DNA of 5,621 bases, taken from the NCBI GenBank assembly GCA_013811645.1, contig JACCUU010000272.1, forward strand, positions 1-5,621, in the 5' to 3' direction. A model generated the notes under the pieces. That model was not told where the DNA came from. It made no database searches and worked only from the letters and a program-made list of their open reading frames with translations. Below are positions 1-5,093 of the stretch, piece after piece (the first letter of the stretch is position 1; each line of letters opens with the position of its first letter). This DNA comes from Actinomycetota bacterium. Its GTDB lineage: Bacteria > Actinomycetota > Thermoleophilia > Gaiellales > Gaiellaceae. A program made the position numbers and the translations under genes.

Positions 1-95
1 GAGCAAAGCGGCTCCTCGTCACTCACCGCCCGTGCGAGCTCGAAACCCCGGAGGAGTACGAGCTCGCCTCGGACGGGCTCGAGCTCGACGTCTGA
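1..95 (+). CDS. C-terminal end of a probable MBL-fold metallohydrolase (partial)
   Basis: Reading from base 3, thirty codons run to a TGA at 93-95. The peptide starts AKRLLVTHRPCELETPEEYE and ends DGLELDV. Twenty-seven of the 30 codons end in G or C, as in the confirmed genes here, so this frame is very likely coding; the other two forward frames give Arg- or Ser-rich low-complexity peptides. The hydrophobic strand followed by a Thr-His pair (LLVTHRP), then a short acidic tail with a 'DGLEL' end, resembles the last strand and metal-binding His of metallo-beta-lactamase-fold hydrolases (RNase Z or cyclic-nucleotide phosphodiesterase-like). That family call rests on a short tail and recall of the family pattern, so it is tentative. 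The body of the gene lies upstream of the window. The next gene begins 56 bp after the stop. Confidence 0.5.
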   Translation, partial: AKRLLVTHRPCELETPEEYELASDGLELDV

Positions 96-138
96 GAGTC
101 CGTCGGGCCGGGGGTACGACGCCGACCCGAGACCGCTG

Positions 139-144
139 TACCCT
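139..144 (+). promoter_or_regulatory. Candidate -10 element of a leaderless promoter before the GT2 gene
   Basis: TACCCT fits the TANNNT pattern of high-GC actinobacterial -10 boxes. It ends 7 bases before GTG 152, which would put the transcription start at or next to the start codon. No Shine-Dalgarno-like purine tract lies just upstream of the GTG, which agrees with a leaderless message. No good -35 box is seen 16-18 bases upstream. This is inference from a short motif. Confidence 0.3.
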
Positions 145-151
145 CCGAAAC

Positions 152-1090
152 GTGCTCTCGGTCGTCGTCCCGCTCTATAACGAAGAGCAGTCCGTCGAGG
201 CGCTCTACGGCGAGATCACGGCGGCGCTCGAGCCGGCCGCCGAGCAGTTCGAGGTGATCTTCGTCGACGACGGATCCACAGACAACAGTCTCGCCGTGCT
301 GACTCAGCTGCACGGCGAGACCACGAACGTGGTCGTTGTCAACCTGCGCCGGAACTTCGGCAAGGCGGCCGCCCTGCAGGCCGGATTTCTCGAGGCCAAG
401 GGAGACGTCGTCGTGACGATCGACGCAGATCTCCAGGACGATCCCGCGGAGATCCCGCAGCTGCTCGCCAAGCTCGACGAGGGCTTCGATCTCGTTTCCG
501 GCTGGAAGTCGAGGCGGAACGATCCGTGGACGCGCCGCCTTCTGTCACGGGTCTTCAACTGGGCGACGGCGGTGGTCTCCGGCGTGCGGCTGCACGACGT
601 CAACTGCGGGCTGAAGGCATACCGCGCGGAGGCTCTGCGCGGCATTCGTCTCTATGGCGAGCTCCATCGGTTCATCCCCGTTCTGGCCTCGTACAGGGGC
701 TTTCGCGTCGCCGAGATTCCCGTCCATCACCGGCCGCGGCAACACGGTCGGTCGAGGTACGGCCTCAATCGGTACCTCCGTGGCTTGTTCGACCTCGTCA
801 CCGTCACCTTCATGGGCCGCTATCGGCATCGCCCGCTCCACCTCTTCGGCGGAGTCGGTCTGCTGATGGGGTTCGCGGGGTTCCTGATCCTCTGCTATCT
901 GACCGTGATCAAGATCGGAGGTGCGGCGATCGGACAGCGGCCCCTGCTCACGCTGGGAGTTCTCCTTGTCGTCGTCGCCATCCAGTTGATCTCCCTGGGA
1001 CTGGTTTCCGAGCTGATCACGTCCCAGCACGAGGAGCGAATGGGCGAACGCGAGCGCATGGATTCCGTGGTGGAAGAAGTCCTGCGTTAA
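152..1090 (+). CDS. Polyprenyl-phosphate-type family 2 glycosyltransferase, two C-terminal TM helices (GtrB/DPM1-like)
   Basis: Transfers a sugar from a nucleotide donor, most likely onto a polyprenyl-phosphate carrier at the cytoplasmic membrane face (family knowledge). With the GTG start the protein is 312 aa, the usual size. The GT-A domain opens directly with LSVVVPLYNEE (2-12), followed by VDDGSTD (38-44), NFGKAAALQAG (68-78), the metal-binding DADLQDDP (91-98), the family signature DVNCGLKAYR (149-158), ELHRFIP (170-176) and RQHGRSRYG (196-204). Two hydrophobic helices follow at about 231-253 and 265-286, with a charged cytoplasmic tail. The frame is open back to an ATG at 32, but those extra 40 residues are Arg-rich, precede the normal family start and overlap the upstream gene, so GTG 152 is chosen. 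The GT4 gene follows after 7 bp, suggesting one transcript. Donor sugar is not predictable from sequence. Confidence 0.93.
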   Translation: MLSVVVPLYNEEQSVEALYGEITAALEPAAEQFEVIFVDDGSTDNSLAVLTQLHGETTNVVVVNLRRNFGKAAALQAGFLEAKGDVVVTIDADLQDDPAEIPQLLAKLDEGFDLVSGWKSRRNDPWTRRLLSRVFNWATAVVSGVRLHDVNCGLKAYRAEALRGIRLYGELHRFIPVLASYRGFRVAEIPVHHRPRQHGRSRYGLNRYLRGLFDLVTVTFMGRYRHRPLHLFGGVGLLMGFAGFLILCYLTVIKIGGAAIGQRPLLTLGVLLVVVAIQLISLGLVSELITSQHEERMGERERMDSVVEEVLR

Positions 1091-1097
1091 CGGGTCG

Positions 1098-2171
1098 ATG
1101 CGGGCTCTCTACTTCGGTACCTACGAGCGCGAATATCCCCGCAACGCCCAGGTGATCTCCTGCTTGCGAGGCGCCGGTGTCGAGGTCATCGAAAAGCACC
1201 TTCCACTTTGGGAAGACGCGCGGCACAAGTTCTCTCCGGGAGTTGGCGCCCTTGCCCGAGCCGTAGCGGCCGAGGCAAAGCTCGCGTTCACGTCGCTGCC
1301 GGATGCGGAGGTGGTCGTCGTCGGGTACCCCGGGCACCTCGACATGCTCGCGGCCACGCGAATCGGACGCCGTCGTCCCGTCGTCTTCAATCCGCTCGTA
1401 TCGCTCGAGGACACGATGGTCGACGACCGGCGGCTTGTGGGCCGGAGGTCTCCGGCGGCGCGAGCGATCCGTCTGGTCGACCGGATGGCGTTTCGCCGCG
1501 CGGACCTCGTGGTCGCGGATACTGCGGCTCACGCCCGATACTTCCGTGAGCGGTTCGGTCTTCCCGAGGACCGCATCGCCGTCTGCTACGTCGGCGCGGA
1601 GGATCGGCTCTTCACGCCGGGCGACCGTGGGAACGCTCCGTTTCACGCCCTGTTCGTGGGCAAGCTGATCCCTTTGCACGGACTCGAGACGATTCTTGCC
1701 GCGGCGGAACGTTGCCCGGAGATCGAGTTCCGCATCGTCGGTAGCGGGCAGCTCGACCACGTTCTCTCCGATCGATCTTCGAACGTTCGGTGGGACGCCT
1801 GGGTCGACTACGAGCTACTGCCCAACCTGTATCGGTCCGCAGGCTGCGCTCTCGGCATCTTTGGCACGTCTGAGAAAGCCTCGCGTGTGATTCCCAACAA
1901 GGCATACCAGGCGCTGGCAACCGGAACTGCGCTCATTACCGCAGACACTCCGGCCGCCCGTGAGCTTCTTGTTCACGACCGGGATGGGCTCCTCGTACCC
2001 CCGGGCGATGCCGAGGCGCTCGCTTACGCGGTACGTCGGCTGGCCGCGGACTCCACCCTCCGAAGCGACGTGGGATCTCGAGGCCGCGCCACGTACGAGG
2101 CACAGGCAAGCGAGCAAGCCCTGGGTACCCGCTGGCGGTCGCTTCTCGAGAACGCAATACGTCATCGCTGA
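1098..2171 (+). CDS. GT4-type (GT-B fold) glycosyltransferase
   Basis: A 357-aa cytoplasmic glycosyltransferase, expected to move a sugar from a nucleotide donor to a glycan or lipid-linked acceptor with retention of configuration (family knowledge). The N-terminal Rossmann half begins MRALYFGTY and includes VVVVGYPGHLDM (72-83) and a linker DLVVADTAAHARYF (136-149). The C-terminal donor-binding half begins at about 182 with LFVGKLIPLHGLETIL (185-200), then FRIVGSGQ (211-218), WVDYELLPNLYRSA (235-248), and the nucleotide-sugar region GIFGTSEKASRVIPNKAYQA (253-272), where GTSEKASRVIPNK takes the place of the family's E-x7-E segment, followed by ATGTALIT and a DGLLVPPGDAEALA segment typical of GT4 proteins. 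No membrane helix is seen. ATG 1098 is the first start after the preceding stop and lacks a clear Shine-Dalgarno, which suits translation coupled to the upstream gene. The exact sugar and acceptor are unknown. Confidence 0.92.
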   Translation: MRALYFGTYEREYPRNAQVISCLRGAGVEVIEKHLPLWEDARHKFSPGVGALARAVAAEAKLAFTSLPDAEVVVVGYPGHLDMLAATRIGRRRPVVFNPLVSLEDTMVDDRRLVGRRSPAARAIRLVDRMAFRRADLVVADTAAHARYFRERFGLPEDRIAVCYVGAEDRLFTPGDRGNAPFHALFVGKLIPLHGLETILAAAERCPEIEFRIVGSGQLDHVLSDRSSNVRWDAWVDYELLPNLYRSAGCALGIFGTSEKASRVIPNKAYQALATGTALITADTPAARELLVHDRDGLLVPPGDAEALAYAVRRLAADSTLRSDVGSRGRATYEAQASEQALGTRWRSLLENAIRHR

Positions 2172-2175
2172 CACC

Positions 2176-2199
2176 GACGCGCATCGCGAGGAACGCGTC
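2176..2199 (+). other. Weak stem-loop in the gap after the GT4 gene
   Basis: GACGCG (2176-2181) and CGCGTC (2194-2199) are perfect inverted repeats of 6 bp around a 12-base loop, starting 4 bases after the GT4 stop codon. No T-run follows, so it is not a classical intrinsic terminator. It may be chance in such GC-rich DNA. The remainder of this 54-bp gap holds the TACCCT element before the next gene. Confidence 0.2.
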
Positions 2200-2211
2200 T
2201 GGGCGGCGAAC

Positions 2212-2217
2212 TACCCT
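2212..2217 (+). promoter_or_regulatory. Candidate -10 element of a leaderless promoter before the sugar dehydrogenase gene
   Basis: TACCCT ends 8 bases before the TTG start at 2226, almost the same arrangement as at 139-144. The 12 bases beginning here match those at 139-150 in 10 positions. The GAGAGG that follows touches the start codon and is too close to act as a Shine-Dalgarno sequence. A leaderless or very short leader transcript is inferred. No convincing -35 box is visible. Confidence 0.3.
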
Positions 2218-2225
2218 GCGAGAGG

Positions 2226-3458
2226 TTGAGGCTCGTTCTCCTACCTATCGCCCTGATCGGTGTCCTCGCCGCGATCGGACTCGTCTCCCGTTCAGACGCA
2301 CCGGGAGCAGCCCCCTCGCCTGACGTCGAGCTCGTCGAGGTCGGGCGCTACGAGCAGCCTGTCTACGCAACCTCGCCGCCCGGCGATGACCGCCTTTTCG
2401 TCGTAGAGCGGACGGGACGGGTTTGGATCGTGGAACGGGGGCGGCGACTCGCGCGCCCGTTTCTCGACCTGTCCCGCCGCGTGTCCGTGGACGGCTACGA
2501 GGAGGGCCTGCTTTCGCTGGCCTTTGCTCCGGACTACGCGACGTCCGGCCTTCTCTACGTCGATTACAACGACATCGAGCACCGGACGATCGTCGAGGAG
2601 TTCCGAAGCGACACCGACCCGAACGTCGCCGATCCCGGATCCGCGCGAAAGGTCTTGGTCATCCCCAATCCGAGCAGGGCGCACCACGGTGGCCACATTC
2701 TCTTCGGCGCGGATCGCTATCTCTACATCAGCCAAGGGGATGGTGGCATCTACAGGGATCCGGCCTTTCCCGCGCAGAGCCTCGACAGCCTCCATGGCAA
2801 GATCCTCAGGATCGACCCCAGACGGCAGGGCACGAAACCGTACCGCGTTCCGCCGAGCAATCCGTTCGTCGGAGGGCCGGGACGGGACGAGATCTGGGTC
2901 TACGGCCTTCGCAACCCGTGGCGCATTGCCCTGGAGCCCGAGACCGGAGCACTCGTCATCGGAGACGTCGGGGCACTGATCGCGGAGGAGCTGAACGTCG
3001 CCCTGCAGGCGGGGATCAACTTCGGCTGGAGTTGCCTGGAGGGAACCTCCCCGTACGCCATCGATCCGCCGCCTTCCTGCGCCGAGGAGCTCGTGCCTCC
3101 GGCCATCGAGCTCGTTCGAGGCTCGGTGCCCGTCACGGATCCGGCGGGAGCGGCACCAATCGTGACCCGAGGACGTCCGAAGGTGGATACGCGTCTCGAG
3201 ACGGGCGAACCGGTGTGTAGCGTCGTCGCCGGGGTCTTCGTGCGAGATCCCGCACTGCCGAGCCTCGCCGGCCGCCACCTGTACGGCGACTTCTGCGACT
3301 CCTCTCTGCGAAGCTTCCGCCTCCAAGGCGGCCAAGCTGTCGATCAGCGTCTCGTAGGGCTCGACGTTCTGCTTCTCAGCTCGTTCGGCGTCGATGCGGC
3401 CGGCCGCGTGTATGCGACGTCGCTCGCAGGGCCGGTCTACCGGCTGGAGGCAAGGTAG
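2226..3458 (+). CDS. Exported PQQ-dependent sugar dehydrogenase-like beta-propeller (glucose/sorbosone dehydrogenase family)
   Basis: A 410-aa six-bladed propeller protein of the soluble aldose/sorbosone dehydrogenase (GSDH) family, which oxidises sugars outside the membrane using PQQ. TTG 2226 is chosen because it gives a clear export signal: MR, a hydrophobic stretch at 3-20, then a polar AP-rich linker. There is no lipobox Cys, so it is either cleaved by signal peptidase I or left as an anchor. Family landmarks in order: QPVYATSPPGDDRLFVVERT (44-63), EGLLSLAFAPDY (93-104), HHGGHILFGADRYLYISQGD (153-172) with H153 at the catalytic-base position of soluble glucose dehydrogenase, HGKILRIDP (190-198), YGLRNPWRI (226-234) with the conserved Arg, GDVGALIAEELN (246-257), FGWSCLEG (266-273) and YGDFCDSSLRSF (353-364). 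Cys 270, 285, 331 and 357 could form two disulfides. The permease gene begins 18 bp after the stop. Substrate is unknown; some family members are not proven dehydrogenases. Confidence 0.9.
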   Translation: MRLVLLPIALIGVLAAIGLVSRSDAPGAAPSPDVELVEVGRYEQPVYATSPPGDDRLFVVERTGRVWIVERGRRLARPFLDLSRRVSVDGYEEGLLSLAFAPDYATSGLLYVDYNDIEHRTIVEEFRSDTDPNVADPGSARKVLVIPNPSRAHHGGHILFGADRYLYISQGDGGIYRDPAFPAQSLDSLHGKILRIDPRRQGTKPYRVPPSNPFVGGPGRDEIWVYGLRNPWRIALEPETGALVIGDVGALIAEELNVALQAGINFGWSCLEGTSPYAIDPPPSCAEELVPPAIELVRGSVPVTDPAGAAPIVTRGRPKVDTRLETGEPVCSVVAGVFVRDPALPSLAGRHLYGDFCDSSLRSFRLQGGQAVDQRLVGLDVLLLSSFGVDAAGRVYATSLAGPVYRLEAR

Positions 3459-3476
3459 ATTCCCGCGCCGCCTCGG

Positions 3477-4976
3477 TTGTCGCTCGCGAGGTCATGGTCT
3501 CCGCTCGACTTCGGTCTCCACGTCTTCCTGGCGATCAATCCACTCGTCCTCGGGCTCTGGGTATTCTCGCTCGCCCCGCTCGTCGGTGGCAACCTCTTCG
3601 TCGCGGTCGTCCTCGCCGGGGTTGTCACCATGCTCGGAGCCGTCATATTCGGCACGATTGCCGTCTGCTGGCCGTGGACGGGCGGCGACTATGCGTGGCA
3701 GACGCGCTTTCTCGATGTGCGCGTCGGAGCCGTCGTCGCCCTGACGTCGTGGTGGCTCATCGTCGCGATCCTCGCGCCTGTATATGGAAACGTGATCGTC
3801 GTCCAGGTCCTCGATCCGTTGTTGACGCATGCGGGCTGGAACGACCTCGCGTCCTGGTTCCACGGCCGGGAAGGCACCTTCACGTCGTCGTTGCTTGCAA
3901 TCACCGTCGCGACTGCCTTCGTCGGCATAGGGATGAAACGTGCCGCAATCGCGCAGCGCATCCTCGTCGCGATCGGAGCCGTGGCGCTGGTCGCCGTCAT
4001 CGCGCTCCTGTTCAGCGGCGGCCCGAACGAGTTCAGAGACGCCTTCGACAAGCAGGCCACGGAGACGTACGGCACGAGTCCGCTCGCGTCCTCGCAGATC
4101 ATCGAGATCGGCGAGCTCGATGCAAGTGCGAGCGAAGTCGGGCCTCGCGCGACCATGACCCTCGTCCCGCTGCTGCTCCTCTTCGGGCTCTGGGTCGGGT
4201 GGGCGGCCCCGCTCGCGGGAGAGGTTCGGAGACGCAAGCCTGACGCACTTCGGACCATGCTCGTGCGCGCCGCCGCCGCGTCGACGATGACAAGTCTTCT
4301 GCTCTTCGTCGCGCTCGGTCGAGGCATCACCTGGGAGTTCTGGAACGAAGCGAACAACGTCTTCTGGGGGACGGTCTACGGCACTACGGCCGCGACGCCG
4401 CTCCCCGCGTGGCCGAGCCCGGTGGTATTCGCGACCTGGCTGACGGACAGCACATTCCTGCAGGTCGCAGTCGTCATCGGCATGGCCGCGTGGGTGCTGG
4501 GATCGACGGCCACTCTGTTCCTCGCCGCGACTCGAGTGCTCCTCGCCGCTGCGTCGGACGGCGTCCTTCCCGCCTCTGTCGCGCGAACGACGGGGGACAC
4601 CGTCCCTCTCAACGCGCTCGCACTGCTGGTCGTACCGGCGTGCTCGCTCGCGGCCTTCGACGCGTACTCGGACACCTTCTCGGCCTGGACCGATATCGCC
4701 GTTGTCGCGCTCGGCCTCACCACGATGGGCTCAGGCGTGGCGGCGGTGGTTTCGCTTCGTCGCGCGCAACCCCGCTTGGCGGTTCTCTCGGGGATGTTCG
4801 TGGCTCTCGTCGCTCTTGCCGTCGCCGTCTGGCTGCTCGACCCCGTATTCGGGATGCGCACGGTCGGCGCTGTCGCCTTCCTGGTAGTGCTCTATGGAAT
4901 CTCAGCAGCGCTCTATGCGCTGTCGCGCAGGCGGGACCGAGGCCCGGTCACGCCGACGTCTGGCGTCTCAGGCTAG
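3477..4976 (+). CDS. APC-superfamily amino acid/polyamine permease, 12 TM
   Basis: A 499-aa inner-membrane transporter, probably importing an amino acid or amine by proton or sodium coupling, or by exchange (family knowledge). About twelve hydrophobic helices can be placed near 13-35, 40-64, 84-110, 134-152, 160-180, 226-245, 261-281, 328-355, 376-396, 403-426, 436-454 and 462-483. Positive charges fall on alternate loops (GMKRAAIAQR, EVRRRKPDALR, SLRRAQPR, SRRRDRG), giving both ends inside. APC landmarks are PWTGGDYAWQTR (66-77, the P-x-GG-x-Y loop after TM2) and ATRVLLAAASDGVLPASVAR (351-370, the R-x-AAxxDGxLP loop after TM8) followed by VPLNAL. The Gly-rich TM1 break common in characterised amino acid permeases is replaced by AINPLVLGL, so the substrate cannot be assigned. 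TTG 3477 starts just before TM1 in the expected place. No Shine-Dalgarno is evident, and the 18-bp gap suggests cotranscription with the dehydrogenase gene. Confidence 0.88.
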   Translation: MSLARSWSPLDFGLHVFLAINPLVLGLWVFSLAPLVGGNLFVAVVLAGVVTMLGAVIFGTIAVCWPWTGGDYAWQTRFLDVRVGAVVALTSWWLIVAILAPVYGNVIVVQVLDPLLTHAGWNDLASWFHGREGTFTSSLLAITVATAFVGIGMKRAAIAQRILVAIGAVALVAVIALLFSGGPNEFRDAFDKQATETYGTSPLASSQIIEIGELDASASEVGPRATMTLVPLLLLFGLWVGWAAPLAGEVRRRKPDALRTMLVRAAAASTMTSLLLFVALGRGITWEFWNEANNVFWGTVYGTTAATPLPAWPSPVVFATWLTDSTFLQVAVVIGMAAWVLGSTATLFLAATRVLLAAASDGVLPASVARTTGDTVPLNALALLVVPACSLAAFDAYSDTFSAWTDIAVVALGLTTMGSGVAAVVSLRRAQPRLAVLSGMFVALVALAVAVWLLDPVFGMRTVGAVAFLVVLYGISAALYALSRRRDRGPVTPTSGVSG

Positions 4977-4982
4977 GCGGCG

Positions 4983-5004
4983 GCTGCACCAGTAGGAGTG
5001 CAGC
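4983..5004 (+). terminator. Perfect 7-bp stem-loop after the permease gene (possible terminator or attenuating hairpin)
   Basis: GCTGCAC (4983-4989) pairs perfectly with GTGCAGC (4998-5004) around an 8-base loop, 7 bases after the permease TAG. No T-tract follows, so an intrinsic terminator of the E. coli type is not supported. U-tract-poor hairpins do occur at gene ends in high-GC actinobacteria, so the terminator label is tentative. The second arm of the stem overlaps the start of the second copy of the 14-bp tandem repeat. Confidence 0.35.
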
Positions 5005-5013
5005 AGTAGGAGC
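4986..5013 (+). repeat. Two tandem copies of a 14-bp repeat
   Basis: GCACCAGTAGGAGT (4986-4999) is followed immediately by GCAGCAGTAGGAGC (5000-5013). The two copies agree at 12 of 14 positions, and the core CAGTAGGAG is identical. It lies 81 bp upstream of the acyltransferase start, between two divergent symmetry elements. It may be a paired regulator-binding site or a slippage-derived duplication; the sequence alone cannot decide. Confidence 0.55.
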
Positions 5014-5015
5014 CT

Positions 5016-5027
5016 GCATTGCAATGC
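5016..5027. promoter_or_regulatory. 12-bp perfect palindrome, candidate operator
   Basis: GCATTGCAATGC reads the same on both strands over 12 bases, with no spacer. It is AT-richer than its surroundings and sits 2 bases after the tandem repeat and 66 bases before the acyltransferase start codon. Such a site would suit a dimeric repressor, but no regulator gene is in the window and no specific regulator family is recognised. Its zero-base centre makes it unlikely to act as an RNA hairpin. Confidence 0.35.
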
Positions 5028-5050
5028 CCATCCTTCGATCGGGGTCTACC

Positions 5051-5056
5051 TATCCT
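5051..5056 (+). promoter_or_regulatory. Candidate -10 box for the acyltransferase gene
   Basis: TATCCT fits TANNNT and lies 37 bases upstream of ATG 5094, which would leave a short 5' leader of about 30 bases carrying the Shine-Dalgarno sequence. A -35-like TTGCAA (5019-5024, inside the palindrome) is 26 bases away, too far for a standard spacer. The promoter call is weak and rests on position and the hexamer alone. Confidence 0.25.
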
Positions 5057-5079
5057 CATCGCCAGCGCCGAAACGGAAT

Positions 5080-5085
5080 GGAGAA
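5080..5085 (+). promoter_or_regulatory. Ribosome binding site deciding the acyltransferase start
   Basis: GGAGAA begins 14 bases before ATG 5094; GGAG ends 10 bases before it, a slightly long but workable spacing. It is the clearest Shine-Dalgarno-like tract before any start codon in the window. It supports ATG 5094 over the in-frame TTG at 5019, which lies inside the palindrome. The ATG at 5078 is out of frame. Confidence 0.6.
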
Positions 5086-5093
5086 CCTACGCT

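Noticed and set aside
102..126. GTCGG/CCGAC inverted repeat in the 56-bp gap before the GT2 gene
   Set aside because: A 5-bp stem with a 15-base loop is too weak to call a terminator or operator.
1017..1760. Open frame on the - strand (247 codons)
   Set aside because: Antisense across the end of the GT2 gene and most of the N-terminal half of the GT4 gene; no family features and an Arg/Asp-rich composition typical of a codon-bias shadow.
2423..3220. Open frame on the + strand (265 codons) in another phase
   Set aside because: Overlaps the dehydrogenase gene out of frame; Arg-, Gly- and Pro-rich peptide without motifs.
2292..3335. Long open frame on the - strand (347 codons)
   Set aside because: It lies fully antisense to the sugar dehydrogenase gene, whose motifs are unmistakable. 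Its peptide shows no recognisable motif and is charge-rich in the manner of GC-biased antisense frames.
3447..3474. GAGGC/GCCTC inverted repeat across the dehydrogenase-permease junction
   Set aside because: Only 5 bp with an 18-base loop and no T-run; expected by chance in DNA of this composition.
3494..4243. ATG at 3494 opening a 249-codon frame
   Set aside because: Out of frame with the permease and gives an Arg-rich, non-membrane peptide. The TTG 3477 frame gives well-formed transmembrane helices with APC landmarks.
3689..4357. Open frame on the - strand (222 codons) inside the permease gene
   Set aside because: Antisense shadow; Ser/Ala/Arg-rich with no recognisable domain.
5019..5056. 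TTGCAA and TATCCT as a paired -35/-10 promoter
   Set aside because: The spacer is 26 bases, well outside the usual 16-19, so only the -10 hexamer is reported, at low confidence.
5019..5093. In-frame TTG as an upstream start for the acyltransferase
   Set aside because: It lies inside the palindrome, has no suitable Shine-Dalgarno sequence and would add 25 residues not expected before the first helix. ATG 5094 has GGAGAA upstream.
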